A stretch of DNA of 64,000 nucleotides from Blasia pusilla (GCA_050084515.1 CM114271.1:57536001-57600000), one strand, 5' to 3'. Numbered from the stretch's first letter, positions 1 through 12,735 are shown. Made by a program: numbers and translations. Notes: generated by a model from the sequence alone, not told the origin.

Positions 1-1377
1 GAGAGAAGAGTTACCAGTGTCGTCTTGCTCTACACCGGTGACAACAATTTGTTTTCCTCCCGTATCTTTTTTCACCTTTTAACTTGACTGTTCATCTGCC
101 TTAACTTCCTCAATTAAATCGATACATGTGCGGACAAAAACAGACGATGAGAAAAGTTTTATCATCAAATTTTCATGTTTTCCACTTCGCTAGGGCTCTT
201 CTCGTGGAAGGAAGTCGATTTAACAGGCAGCTGCAGTACATACTTTACGGTTGTTTTTTTCACTTGGAAGAAGAATTTGCGTTAGAAACGGGTTGGGGTT
301 GGGCTATTCGCATCGGTTTGCGAGGGATCCGGACGTAGAGTCTCGGCGACGGGTGCGTTTCCGTCAAGGATATCGCTCCGGCCTTGCATGCACGGCTGGA
401 GATGGGAAGGAGATCTTTCCGAAAGCTTCAAGAATCGTTTAACGTAGCAGCCCGACGACTTATTTGTTCAGGCGAAGTTATGGCAAGTCGTAATTTCCCC
501 GCGGGGGTAACGACGTCCCGTGTCTTATATCATCTCGCCGTTCAATTCTTCTTTTTCACAGTGTGTCATGTTGCTTATCGATCTGGTACTAGTATACGGA
601 TAGGAGGAGTGAAGAGACTGACTAATGATGCTCATACAGAATTCAAGTTTTTTCCTCTCCCAGTTGCCAATCTAAAGGCAGGTTCCGATAGAAATATAAA
701 TTTGTGTCCCAGATTGATTAACTTCAGAATGTCTGCACTTTGCACTCATGATCATGACTGGCCCGTAGTGTGTTCAGCATGTGGCACCGCAATGTTCGCT
801 TTCAGTGTTGATCCATGTGCTTAGTTAGTAGCTAGAGACTCTAGATTACGTCCGTCAACGATTGTACAGCACTCATGGATCAACAACCAATATCTGCCTA
901 ATATACAATTGTGTCATGTATACATTAAAGCTACAATGTGGTTGTGTTTTCGAACACAAATCACGTAAGAAGAATTATCCAGGTCTTAGTATAATGTAAT
1001 CCAGGAGGAGAAATCCATTACATAAAGCATATGGTGGGTATTGGTTAGAACTGATAGTACACATTCTGGCAAAGGTATTGCACTAGATCACACAACCAAA
1101 ATAACTGCAACATTGTATCGTCAACACATCAGGAGATGGAAGTACCGCCATAGTGAAAAGTACGTCGACAACTCTGAGGTCATGTTCAAGAATGCATCAA
1201 GATACTATCACGCCAGGTAAAAGAAAAAAAGCAAAAAAAGGTGCCTACGATAGCGCTTTATTTCCTTCTCCTAAACGGCTAATTGATAATTGCGTCGATC
1301 AGAGTTCTTGTCGCGTGCGTCGGCCAAGTATGGCCTTCCAGCGCAGTGCTTGGCAAAATTCAACCGTTTCGTCATGT
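1..1377. other. Intergenic / 3' flank of the GDSL gene
   Basis: No gene recognised. An open frame on the plus strand at 384-824 (146 codons) and a smaller one at 126-338 have no family motif, no recognisable splice structure and no homologue I can name, so they are not called. The part next to 1377 should hold the 3' UTR of the minus-strand GDSL gene. Confidence 0.5.
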
Positions 1378-3448
1378 TTACGGCAAGGCGATCAGCTGCT
1401 GCAAGTTCAAGGGTGAAACATTGTCCGGGCCCCCGCTGTAGATTACGTTCGCAAGGACGATATTAGCAGCTTCGGAGGGATGGTAAGCATCCCAAAATAA
1501 GTACTCGTCCCGGTTCGAGCAAACCGGTGTCTCTGGGAGGCATGGAAATTGCCCTCCGTACAATCCGGCCCCGCAGCAACCTTCGTTGACTACTCGAATC
1601 CCTGTCTCACACAATGAATGGTGTAAAAGTAATATTTCCATGTCACTGCTTGCATTCGACATTACATATTACTACTGATTCCGAAAAGTCGTCAGGAAAC
1701 TGACAATAAGTGAGATTGGATATCAAATTTCCTTTTTGCCATGCACGGCCAATCTCTATAGCTACGTCAATGCATTGTTTCGTGGTCAGAGTTTTCCAGC
1801 GGAAATGAATCAAGACCTACAATCAGGCGCATTCTAGACTGCCTCACAAGTTCTACGTTGAGGCCAATGGTGGCTGTCAGGCCAAGAGGTATATAGATTT
1901 TACAACTCACCGTGCACGCCGGGATTGGCCACAATGTTGCTCACTATGTCGTAAACGTTGCTATACACGAATGTGGATCCCAGTAAATTGTTGGTCAATT
2001 GTTGCAGCATCGACTTCAAGCCCGCATTGTAGTCCCTGATTTGATCGTTGATAGGCAGCACGCAGTTTGGTTGCTGAGCCAACGACAACTGGTCAGGAAT
2101 GCAACCTATAGGCCCAAGCGCGGCTATTACAAACTTGCGGAGGCCCAAGTTGTACAAGTCCTGAGAAAAAAACCAGAGCAATTATCCACAGTTATGAACT
2201 TCGAAGAATCCAAATGAAGAAATTCAAGTCCATTGAAATCCGGTGTAATCTAGTAGGTGTATCGGCGCCAGCAGAAGCCACCATCAACGGCACATCCACA
2301 CCCATTGGACATCCATGTGTTATGTACGTTTGTGGATATTTTCTTCATGATATTGCAAGCGATTATTACCGTCCTAAGGCACGTTAAAGATATCAGAATA
2401 TTACCGTAAGTTGTGCCGACAAGGCGTCGAGCACAAGAACATTGAAGTCTTGAGGTTGATATTGGGTCCGCGTTAACGAATGTCTCAGCAAGTAGTTGTT
2501 GATAAAATCGTTACTTCCTATAACCACTGAGACAATGGCTTTGGAAAGGACATTTGCGGCTTCTACTGGCCCCAGCTGTACATTCAGTTGAGCCACAGAG
2601 AATCTGAAAAACTGAATTTGCTGATTCATCGAAATGCGCTCGATCTGTCCAATGCCCACAAAAAATGTCATCGTTCCCGATCGATGTATCGTCAACGTTT
2701 TCCAGCTGGCTCAAAGTAATTCTACATACAAAATCATAAGCGTTATGAGGTTCTCACTGTAATTTGAAGAGACGCAGGAAAAAATCTGTAAAATCTTAGA
2801 ACTCAAATAATCTACCAGATCTGGTGCTACATTGATTCGATGGGACTCACGTAATTAGCGCCTGAGGCGTCCAAGATCCCTCCAGCGCCTGAACCATAGT
2901 TAACTCCATGAAGAATGCTGGAACTCATGGTTGATGGATCAAGAAATGGTGGAGGATACGGAGCCCCAATTATGTCACCTGCATGACAGATAAAGCGCGG
3001 TTACATGCACAGAACTTCAGTATGAGTGATATCGATATTGTCCATAAAATCCACGGAGCGAAATCATCGAGGGACCTGAGAGTCAACTTAAAGTTTGTGT
3101 TACATGTCGAGCAATACTACTCTAAGCACTAGAAGAACAATATCATGGCTCCGATGATGAAACAAGGAAAGAGCCTTTAATTTAAATACATATGACGTCC
3201 ACGACGGTTCTCCCGTTGCAGAATCTCCCGCTCTGTCCTCCTTGAAAATCAATGCCATTCGAAAGAAAGTTCGCTTTCGCGAGCGACATCCCCAGGTAGT
3301 TGTTGTTTCCAGGATCAACAAGAGAGTCCCCGAACACAAAAATGGCTGGCGCTTCTGACGCTGGACTCTGCGCTCCCGCACACCGACTCATAGCCAGTAT
3401 CACGAGCAACCAGCCTGAGAATATCCACATCCCCCGCCCCATGTCCAT
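1378..3448 (-). CDS. GDSL esterase/lipase (SGNH hydrolase), five exons
   Basis: A secreted serine hydrolase of the plant GDSL family, expected to hydrolyse ester or acyl bonds of lipids or cell-wall/cuticle substrates outside the cell. Exons on the minus strand: 3448-3190, 2978-2851, 2644-2405, 2160-1911, 1601-1378. Each intron has GT/AG borders and the exons sum to 1101 nt (366 aa plus stop), so the frame closes. An N-terminal hydrophobic signal peptide (about residues 7-26) precedes block I, FVFGDSLVDPGNNN, which holds the nucleophile Ser. Block II (NYGSGAGGI) supplies the oxyanion Gly, block III is GSNDF, and block V near the C-terminus is DAYHPSEAAN with the Asp and His. Length is usual for the family (350-380 aa). 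All catalytic blocks are present, so it looks functional. The substrate cannot be told from sequence. Confidence 0.93.
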
Positions 3449-4465
3449 GATTTGAACAGGTCCGCCCGCTCCTCGTCTGCAACATTAACTCTAGTATAAT
3501 GAATCGTCACATTGCACAGGCACACTAAGATTTTTGAAAATCAAGAACCTGTGAGCTGCTCAAATTGGGACTATGGCTCGCATGCAACCCTAAATCCTAG
3601 CCGTCGATTCCGCGAATTCACGTCCAATCGCAAGATCTTTCGCATGAAAGTTTGAAATCGAGTTTGAGTACTTACAGAGTAGCACTTACTCTTCACCCGA
3701 AAGCGGAAAAAGACAGGGAAATGCGACCAGAGTTCAAGCACCTGCAGCTAGCGCTCACTACTTATCGAGACATACGTGCACTTACTGCTGTAGGCGTGCT
3801 AATCAGGGCGAGTCCACACGGTATCTGACTCTCACCTGCAACGCGAGAGCTCAAACAATCGGGGATCAACGCGAATGGGCCGGATACGAAGAGCCCGAGA
3901 CGACACATTTCGAGCTCCTCCTTTCCTTTATACCAAAACCCACAATGAGATCTGATCCATAGCAGCGCTAGCTAGCACCTTGCTTGCACTGCGTCTCGAT
4001 CTAGATCTATCTGTCTTCCGCGCGCTGTCCTGCGCATTCTCACGGATACGAGCGAGCGATCCGTGGAGGCCCGGCTCACGTGGAAGCCTCGGATCAAATC
4101 TCCAGCACGAGCGAGGCACAGTTTCCGCTCTCAACATTAGCTGGTTGGGTGTGTGACGGGACTCCGGAGCGACAAAGAGGCCGATTGTGACAAAGACCCG
4201 CCTCCCTCTCTCTGATCTCACGTATCTCAACGGGAAGAGAGCTGAAACTCGGGGATCCAATTCGTGCGGTGTTTAATGCTAAAAACCAAGTGCTAGTACC
4301 CGTAGAGTACTACTTTTAGACTCTCCGTTACTACCATTATTAGAGGATATATTTCCTTCCATTAAAGTTTCTGTTTAGAGTTTTTGTCACCAATTTCCAT
4401 GAGATTCTAAATACGATTCCGGTGTTATGAGATGGACATCATCTTTGGATGGAAATGAAGAACAA
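3449..4465. promoter_or_regulatory. 5' flank of the GDSL gene up to the Helitron border
   Basis: About 1 kb of GC-richer sequence upstream of the GDSL start codon, presumably holding its 5' UTR and promoter. A 110-codon open frame on the minus strand (3928-4260) is Arg/Ser-rich, matches no family I know, and is not called as a gene. The Helitron 3' terminus at 4466 marks the end of this host segment. No clear TATA box could be assigned. Confidence 0.4.
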
Positions 4466-4503
4466 CTAGTACTACGGGGTGCGCGTGCCATGCAAAAGAA
4501 TTT

Positions 4504-4512
4504 GATATTATA
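4504..4512 (+). repeat. MULE target-site duplication, left copy
   Basis: GATATTATA, repeated exactly at 20978-20986 on the other side of the element. Nine bp is the standard MULE duplication length. The next base (C) also matches, so 10 bp is formally possible. Confidence 0.9.
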
Positions 4513-4590
4513 CAGGAATTTGCTTAAGTGGCCCCCTGCCCTACTTATGTTGCTTAAATGGCCCCCCTACGAAATCTCTTGCTTGAGTGG
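4513..4590 (+). repeat. MULE terminal inverted repeat, left
   Basis: Starts CAGGAATTTGCTTAAGTGG and matches the inverted right end over 78 bp with few differences. It contains three direct copies of a 16-bp motif, TTGCTTRAGTGGCCCC-like, starting at 4520, 4550 and 4579. The 29-30 bp spacing is about three helical turns, as expected for transposase-binding sites. Confidence 0.9.
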
Positions 4591-5079
4591 CCCCTATGAA
4601 CTGCCACGTCAGAGTTCCCACCGGTTGGTAGAAATGTTCTTCTACGTAGTTACTCTAGCCCAAATGTTTTGGATATAGGAACAATCTCGAGTTAGGGTTT
4701 GTCACTTTCGAGTTAGGACTGTTGATCATGCAAATCGTGATCAACACTCGTATTTACACTCTCTGGCACATGTTAATTTGTTTACTAATCAGTGTTTACT
4801 GTTCATAAGCTTGATTAGAGAATGGATGGTGTCGAGCTACCCAAACATCCTGACCTCTTGTGTACTGATGACGATTTTCCAGACTTGAGCAGACAACATT
4901 TTCCTCTGGATGACAATGGATATTCTGGTTCTAGTCGCAAAGACCAAAACTGTGGATCTTATGAACGAAGGCCATCATCAATAGAGTCATCGGCTGCTTT
5001 CGAGTTATGGCGAGCCTCCACGTCCAAGAATGATCCCTGTCTCGAAGGGTTCAGCCTGGAAGAAGGTAAGATGACGCCG

Positions 5080-6390
5080 GGTTTAGTGGGCGTCAAAATA
5101 GCCGCCGAGATGGATACTCGATCCAGAAATGATGATTATTGTCGCAATAGCCGCCACCATAATCGAAATAGCCGCCGTTGTAGATTATTCGTTTCCTGAG
5201 AGGTGATCCTACTCAGAATAGCCGGGAAAATATCCGCCGTTGTAGTTATTTTGATTTCCTGAGATCTAAGCCTCCTCACAGTATAGCCGCCGAATTAGCT
5301 GCCGTGGTAGTTTTGTAGTTATCCTGAGAGGGTCGCCTTCTCAAATTAGTCTCCGAATTAGCCGCCGTTGTAGTATTATTGTTGTCTTGAGAGTTGAGCC
5401 TAGTCATAAGAGTGGTCGACTTAGCCGCATTTGTAATTGATTTCCTTTCTTGAGAGCTTAGCCTACTGAGAATAACCACCGAAATAGCCGCCGTTGTTGT
5501 TGTTTTGTTTTCATGAGAGGCGAGCCAACTCAGAATAGCCTCCAAATTAGCCGTCGTTGTAGTTGTTTTGATCTTTTCAGAGGTGAGCTAACTCAGATTT
5601 GTCGCCGAATTAGCCGCCGTTGTAGTTGTTTTGTTCTCTTCAGAGGTGAGCTAACTCACAATATTCACCGAATTAGCCACCGTTGTAGATGTCTAACCTT
5701 CCCTAGAGGTGAGCCAACTCAGAATAGCCGCCGAATTAGCCGTCGTTGTAGTTGTTTTGGTTTCGGGAGAGATTGGGCTTCTGAGAATAACCACCGAAAT
5801 AGCCGCCGTTGTTGTTGTTTTGTTTTCATGAGAGGCGAGCCAACTCAGAATAGCCACCAAATTAGCCGCCGTTGTAGTTGTTTTTGTTCTCCTCAGAGGT
5901 GAGCTAACTCAGATTTGTCGCCGAATTAGCCGCCGTTGTAGTTGTTTTGTTCTCTTCAGAGGTGAGCTAACTCAGAATAGTCACCGAATTAGCCACCGTT
6001 GTAGATGTCTAACTTTCACTAGAGGTGAGCCAACTCAGAATAGCCGCCGAAGTAGCCGTCGTTGTAGGTGGTTCGGGTTTTGGGAGATATTGGGCTACTT
6101 CGACTAGCCTCCGAAATAGCCGCCGTTGTAGTAATTTTGTTCTCTTCAAAGGTGAGGCTACTCATAGTATCCTCCGTTGTAGTTGTTCGTACTCCTGATA
6201 GATGAGTCTACTCAAAGCAGTTGCCGTTGCAGTAAGAGGTGATAGTACTCAGAATAGCCGCCTAAATAGCAGCCATTGCAGTTGTTTTGTACTCCTGAAA
6301 GGTCAGCCTACTCTGAATAGCCGCCGTTGCAGTTGTTTTGTACTTCTCAGAGGTTAGCCTACTCACAGTAGCCGCCGTAGTGGATATTTG
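5080..6390 (+). repeat. Left-arm tandem array carrying AGCCGCC (GCC-box core)
   Basis: Tandem units of about 60 bp, each with a GAGGTGAGCCAACTCAGAAT-like half and an ATAGCCGCCGTTGTAG-like half. Roughly 16 exact AGCCGCC heptamers are visible, all on the plus strand. A higher-order duplication of about 315 bp is present: the block starting at 5466 recurs at 5781 with small changes. The array lies between the left TIR and the transposase. Open frames across it are repeat artefacts. Confidence 0.85.
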
Positions 6391-6452
6391 GATGACATAA
6401 TGTAACTCTTCATTTTGCGATTTGTATTGACGTGGTGTAGTCATCAGCCGCT

Positions 6453-9400
6453 GTGAAAGTTAGATTCATTAACAACCCTGGGTCATCATGTGCAGTAAGG
6501 AGGCATGCCGAGCAGATACAATTGAAGCAAGTGTTCCGCAGCTTCGATGAGTTTGAGTTTTCACTAGATTGTTGGTGCTCGCTGAATTATAGAGCGAAGC
6601 ATTGCGCACGCAGCAAGAAATGGTACCGGCTTAGAATATGTAGATTTGGCGCAAAGATCAGAGGCAAAGGCCTTCCTATTTTCCATGAGGACAAACCCTC
6701 TAGCGGTTCGAAGACTTCAAGAAATGGACCGTATCCTAAGAGGGAGGATACTCTTGTGAAGAAATGTAGTTTTGTATGCCATGGTATTAACAACATGTCC
6801 GACACCGGAGGATTGGAGGAAAATATTCAGGAATATTCCACGGCTGCTAATCATAGTGGAAAGAAGTCGCATGATGTTAGGGGGAGCAGGGCGGTTAATG
6901 TCAACGAAGTTGCAGTTAATGTGTGTGGATCCTCGCTTGGAGATATTGGGGGACATAGTGAAGAATTTCAAGACCCACGTATCTCGAGGCTTGCATGTGG
7001 AATGGGGATCTCGTGGAGACCTCAACATAGTAAGAGGCCGAACCAGCCAATTTTCAAGAATTCTTTCTCAGAACCTAGCGTAAGCTTAGACGTTCCCACG
7101 GAGAAAAGGAGAAAGAGTGGTGAAGCAAGAGTCCCCACCGCCAAGAATGGGGCATGTGGTCAATTTGCTAGGTACATACTTTCAGGGAAGGAGAATGGTA
7201 CATCATGTAAAGATGAAGTTTATGAGTGGAGGGTCCGTTGCCAACGACATAAAAGTACATGCCTATGTGAGATAACGGTGTGTAATTTGGAACACACTTG
7301 TCCGGGGCACATTCATACATGGAGGGGTCCTACCCACAAGGCAAAGTGGTTATCAATGGTATTAGCAGATAGGGTTGTAAACCAACCAAGCATCCCTGTA
7401 GGTAGCCTTGTAGAAGTCCTTGCGTAGACGTACAAGAAGCGAACAACTTACTTTCCTGCATGGAGATGCAAAGAAATATGTCGGGATTGGATGAATGGAG
7501 GTGAACGAGCAGGTTTCCATTTGATTCCTTCTTTCATATAGGCAGTAAAGGAAGCCGACCCCTTTGCCACCGCTGCTTGGGATGTTTGGAATTTAGAATC
7601 TTCCATCTTCAAGAGGCTATTTATTTGTCCATCTGCCATGAAGAACATCATTCCTTATGTGCAAAAGGTAGTTGGCTTGGATGCGTGCCATACAAAGAAT
7701 AGGAAGTATCCCATGCAGATTTTCATTGCGTCCATGTTGGATGGAAATGCCAATACGATCATTTTGGCATTTGGCATATCTCCTCGCGAGAACAATGAGG
7801 AATGGGAATGGTTTTGTGCACATCTGAAGAAAGCCATCCCAGCTTTAGATGATCCCAAAATTGTTATTGTTCAGATAGACAAAAGGGCCTTTTACACGCC
7901 GTGCGTACAATATTCCCCCAAAATATACATAGCATGTGTGCCCAACATTTGAGACAAAATGTTCGAACACGGAATGGAAAAGTTGCGAAGGATTTTTCAT
8001 TTACTTTTACGCCAGGACCAGGGAGAAGTAAGCAAACTATCCATTTCATTCTTCCTTACATTTTGCATATGGGAGTCTTGCATATTCAGTGAGGTGGAAT
8101 ATTGCATAGGTTGCGACTCATTTGGACTGCTCTTCTCTATAGGACGGCGGCTATTCATAGTAAAGACGATTGCTATTACCTAAAGGATAGTCACTGTTAG
8201 GACGGCTGCTATTTCCTATAGGCTATTCATTGTTAGGATGGCTGGTAATTTGATACCTTGTTAGGAGGACGGAGGCTAATCAGGAAAATTTTGGTATCTA
8301 GATTCCAATCTTTTTAGGACGGCGGCTATTTTCAGCTAAATTGGCGTTTGAATTTGAACCCTTTGTGGACGGCGGCTAATGACAAATTATTTTTCGATTG
8401 CGCTATTCACAGTTATGCAGCGGCTAACAACGGCTAACAACCATTGAGGAACTTGTTTTCCAGGTATGACATGTGGATTAACGAATTGGAAAGGCATCAT
8501 ATTCAACGAATAGCTGATGCAGCCTCGTACATACGAGAGATAGGACCAGAGAAGTTTGCGAGGTGTGCATTCCCTTTGCCACGCTATGGCAAAGTGAGTT
8601 CAAATCTTGTAGAGGTCATAAATTCCGCCATCAAACCTATCAGGGAGGGACCTCCACTTGTCATTGCTCGTGAGTTGTGGAATTACATGATGAAAACTTA
8701 CGCAGCAAGAAAAGTATAGGCATGTCACCCAGAGAAGTTCTCCAACAAACTGACTACTTATGCACTTATTCGTTATCGAGAGAATGAAGTCAACTGTCAA
8801 AGTTTTGATGTACTAGCCTCAGATGCAACAAATGCACTTGTCACTTCCACAAGTAGTGCACACCAATTTCATGTCCGCTTGCATCCTGAGTGCAGTTGTT
8901 CATGCCTAGAATTCCAAGATACTTGTTGGCCATGTACGCATGTAATGGCTTTGGATGTCATTACTGGAATGGACTCACAGAAACTTGTTGATCCTATCTG
9001 GACCAATGACTTCATAAGGAAGATCTACAAAAGCAGTATAGCGGTTGTGAAGAGTGATGAAATTATACCATCTTGGGATTTCCGACCTCCCCTTCCTGCA
9101 GTTCGGTGTGGTAGACATCGTTATGTGCGCACTTCTAGTGGAAGAGGTGTCGAGATGCGAAGAGGACAAGGAGGTGGTGAAGAGATTTCTTATCCGGTAC
9201 ATGAAGAGTTTGTGAATGAAGATGATGTTGGGAGTGGCCAGCATGAGTATATCCCACAGCGAGGTCCGTTAGGTAATCGTAACGGGCGTAGGGCACCAAC
9301 GACAAGGGTTGCCTGCACTTTTGAAAGACGTTGTGGCCATTGTGCACTTCAAGGGCATAATCGGAAAACGTGCCAAGTGCTGAAAGCGGACCAACTTGTA

Positions 9401-9844
9401 GGGAGATCTATATCTGATGTCCCAACACGAAGACGTCCTGATGCAAGTCGGTTTGTAGCAGAGTATGGAAATCAGAGTAGGCTTTACTCAGGAGTGGAAA
9501 GTTTATATTCCCAAGAGACTAGAGCAGATACTACTGAAGAACTTAATGTAAAGGGTAGTGTTGTATGAGGGGGAAATTTGGTGCAGTCTACCATGGAGAA
9601 TGTTTCCACTCCTATGGATCTTGGTAATAGCGCCTCTAATCGCATACCAAATAGTCTAGTATTTTCGAGTGTTTCTCTTGTTTATGGGAAGTCTGAATCT
9701 GATGAAGAGTCTGATGATTGTGAGGAGCAAAATACTAGCATATCCTTGGTAGAACTTGGTACTGATTCCCAGTGGAACCCAGAGGAAGAAGCATTTTATA
9801 TTAGCTTGGCAGAGGAAGCTGCGAAAGAATGTCAGATTGCATAA
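6453..9844 (+). pseudogene. MULE transposase (MuDR-type), degenerate
   Basis: Recognised parts in order: a Cys/His DNA-binding region around 7215-7320 (CQRHKSTCLCEITV with a following C and H), the MULE transposase core at 7638-7880 (GLDACHTKN holding the first Asp, then SPRENNEEWEWFCAHL and VIVQIDKRA), a CAQHLRQNVR block at about 7934 reached only by a frameshift, a SWIM zinc finger at about 8891-8945 (CSCLEFQDTCWPCTHV), a CCHC knuckle at about 9331-9375 (CGHCALQGHNRKTC) and an acidic tail to 9844. An intron with gt at 8028 and ag at 8463 contains GGCGGCT repeats. Breaks: in-frame TAG at 7425, 7539 and 8717, TGA at 9566, and one frameshift near 7890. It is not functional as read. Confidence 0.88.
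8028..8463 (+). repeat. Transposase intron filled with GGCGGCT repeats
   Basis: Lies between a gt donor and a ttttccag acceptor within the transposase gene. It holds several copies of GACGGCGGCTATT-like sequence (8140-8420). The heptamer is inverted relative to the array at 5.1-6.4 kb. Confidence 0.65.
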
Positions 9845-10139
9845 AGAAATTTATAAAATCAGATGGAATTGTCATATGTAGCCCATTTGTTTCTTGGTGT
9901 GCAAAATTATGATATTTGTTCATGTTGGAATGCAAAGTATGTTCTCAATGACGTATTAAAGTTCACAAACCATAATGGACCAAACCCTTCCCGGTTCAAG
10001 AAGAAAAAGGCTTGGAGTGACGCCTATTCTCCATGACTGCTAATCACAGGCCGAGAACTAATCACCAAACGCTATACCTCGCTCTTTCTGAGGCTTTTGT
10101 TTGTTTAACTCCCTTCCCTCCCTCTCCTCCCTTCTCCGG

Positions 10140-10610
10140 CCAAGCCCGGCGGCATTCTCTAGACGGCTGCTATTCACACGCCCGGCGGCTATTGTCAAGA
10201 CGGCTGCTATTCACAGGCCCGGCGGCTATTTTTTAGGCGGCTGGCTATTTTGTCCGGCGGCTAATCTCTGGACGGCGGCTAATCACAGGCCGGCGGCTAT
10301 TGTCGGGACGGCGGCTATTCACACGCCCGGCGGCTATTTTCTAGGCGGCTGCTAATCACAGGCCGGCAGCTATTCTCAGGATGGCGGCTAATCACAGGCC
10401 GGCGGCTATTTTCTGGACGGCGGCTAATCACAGGCCGGCGGCTATTTTCTAGACGGCTGCTAATCACAGGCCGGCGGCTATTCTCGGACGGCGGCTAATC
10501 ACAGGCCGGCGGCTATTCTCGGGGCGGCTAATCACAGGCCGGCGGCTATTCTCTGGACGGCGGCTTATGGAAGTTAGGCCGGCCTCAGGACGGCGGCTAA
10601 TCACACCCTC
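10140..10610 (+). repeat. Dense GGCGGCTA array, right arm
   Basis: About 30-35 bp units of the form CACAGGCCGGCGGCTATT / GACGGCGGCTAATCA repeat some 20 times. GGCGGCT is the reverse complement of the GCC-box core AGCCGCC. It starts about 300 bp after the transposase ends. The interval 9845-10140 holds no other recognised feature. Confidence 0.85.
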
Positions 10611-10619
10611 CCTCTCCTT

Positions 10620-12020
10620 CCATTTTATTTTCTTCTACACCCTCCCTCTCCTCCCTTCATGTTTCCTCCATTCCCTGCTTAATTTTTCCCTCCCCTTCCT
10701 TGTTTTTCCTCCCTCTTCAGTATCTTTTTCCTCTCCTCCCTTCATGTTTTCTCCATTCCCTCCTTTATTTTTCCCTCCCCTTCCTTATTTTTCTTCCCTC
10801 TTCTTCAATTTTTTTCCTCTCCTCCCTTCATGTTTCCTCCATTCCCTGCTTTATTTTTCCCTCCCCTTCCTTATTTTTCCTCCCTCTTCTTCAATTTTTT
10901 TCCTCTCCTCCCTTCATGTTTCCTCCATTCCCTGTTTTATTTTTCCCTCCTCTTCCTTATTTTTCCTCCCTCTTCTTCATTCTTTTTCCTCTCCTCCCTT
11001 CATGTTTCCTCCATTCCCTACTTTATTTTTCCCTCCCCTTCCTTATTTTTCCTCCCTCTTCTTCATTCTTTTTCCTCTCCTCCTTTCATGTTTCCTCCAT
11101 TCCCTGCTTTATTTTTCCCTCCCCTTCCTTATTTTTCCTCCCTCTTCTTCATTCTTTTTCCTCTCCTCCCTTCATGTTTCCTCCATTCCCTGCTTTATTT
11201 TTCCCTCCCCTTCCTTATTTTTCCTCCCTCTTCAGTATCTTTTTTCCTCTCCCTCCCTTCATTTCTCTTCCATTCCTAGTTTTTCCTCCCTCTTCTTCAT
11301 TTTTTTCCCTCTCCTCTAATCATTTCTCCTCCATTCCTTGTTTTTCCTCCCTCTTCTTCAACTTTTTTCCTCTCCTCCATTCCTTCACCAATCTTAACCC
11401 CTTCATGTTTTTTCCATTCCTCCCTTCATGTTTTCTCCATTCCCTCATTTATTTTTCCCTCCCCTTCCTAGTTTTTCCTCCCTCTTCTTCAAGTTTTTTC
11501 CTCTCCTCCCTTCATGTTTTCCTCCCTCTTCTTCAATTTTTTTCCCTCCCCTTCCTTATTTTTCCTCCCTCTTCTTCATTTTTTTTCCTCTCCTCTAATC
11601 ATTTCTCCTCCATTCCTAGTTTTTCCTCCCTCTTCTTCAACTTTTTTCCTCTCCTCCATTCCTTCACTATTCTTAACCCCTTCATGTTTTCTCCATCCCC
11701 CCCCCACCCCCCACCCGCCCCTCTCCTTCATTTCTTTCCCTCTCCTTCCTCAATTTTCTCCTCCCTCCCCACCCTAGTTTTTTCACCCTCTTTTATTCAA
11801 TTTTTTTTCCTCTCCTCCATTCCTTCACTAATGTAAACCCCTTCAACTGTTTTCGTCTCCTCCCTTCATGTTTCCTCCCCCCGGCGGCTAATTTCCTCCC
11901 TCTCCATCAATTTTTTTCCCTCCCCCCTCTCCTTCCTCAATTTTCTCCTCCCTCCCCACCCTAGTTTTTCCACCCTCTTCTCCCTTTTTTTTCCTCTCCT
12001 TTCCTCAATTTTCAGATACC
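10620..12020 (+). repeat. 1.4-kb polypyrimidine tract with 86-bp tandem repeats
   Basis: The plus strand is almost pure C/T. At least seven copies of a unit starting TTCATGTTTCCTCC lie at 10656, 10741, 10827, 10913, 10999, 11085 and 11171, a period of 85-86 bp; more degenerate copies continue to about 12 kb. Long open frames here (250-378 codons, nearly all S, P, F, L) arise from the composition and are not genes. Such strand asymmetry can form H-DNA/triplex. It lies within the MULE. Confidence 0.9.
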
Positions 12021-12735
12021 TTCATCCCCTTCCTCTCAAAATTTAGCTGCATGTAGTGCGGCTACGGTCTTGTGAGAAGAGAGTCAAGCCCTTTCCGCGG
12101 CTATTTCTGCAGGCGAAGAAGGGAGTCAAGCCGGCATGCGGCTACGGTGCGGAGAAGGCAATCAAGCCAGCATGCGGCTATAGTGCGTACTAGGGGACGG
12201 GTTGGCGTCTAGGTATGTAAATCGACCTTGGATATTGAATAGAAACCTGGAATGCATGCGCGCGAGTGGTGGACGGGCAGGCAGGGCTAGGACGTGAGGC
12301 CAATTTTCAGATTCAGATTTGAGATTTCAAATATTAGGTCAATTTTCAGATTTCACATTTCAGATTTGAGGGTGATGAAGGTCGAATGTGCTCTTGGGCC
12401 GCTTGCGATTGCAGAGCGGAAGCGGCTACTGTGCGGATTGGGGACGAGCTTTTTGGCAGATTGCGAATGTAGAGGGTCGGCTATCCTCTTGGGCGGATTG
12501 CGATTGTGGAGCTTTGGCGGCTAATGTGTGGATTTCGGACACTAGGGTCTCAAGTGCAGCCCGCGGCAGGTTTGAGGTCAAATTTATGCCATTTGAAGTG
12601 AAATGCCGGGTCTTGGGGTTTCAGTTATTTCTCCTTTAGGTCAATTTGAAGCAATATGCTGTGGCAGATTTACCTTGGTGTTGCGGGTTTGGACGCAGGC
12701 GGGTAGATGCCTTGTTAGTAACACGCAAGATGGTA
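12021..12735. other. MULE interior, no gene recognised
   Basis: Contains scattered GCGGCTA words and short open frames (for example 12294-12524 and 12388-12639) without recognisable domains. A GATTTGAGATTTCA-like element repeats near 12310-12370. Confidence 0.4.

Noticed and set aside
384-824. 146-codon plus-strand frame
   Set aside because: No recognisable domain or homologue; lies in the 3' flank of the GDSL gene.
3928-4260. 110-codon minus-strand frame upstream of the GDSL gene
   Set aside because: No domain; more likely 5' UTR/promoter of the GDSL gene.
5080-6390. CRISPR-like regular repeats
   Set aside because: Repeats are degenerate with no constant-length unique spacers, lie in a plant transposon, and have no cas genes.
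5276-6444. Open frames of 60-129 codons on both strands
   Set aside because: Products of the 60-bp AGCCGCC array.
10567-11836. Long plus-strand open frames (250, 378 and 149 codons) of Ser/Pro/Phe/Leu
   Set aside because: They follow from a C/T-only tandem repeat with an 86-bp period, are open in several frames at once, and have no domain.
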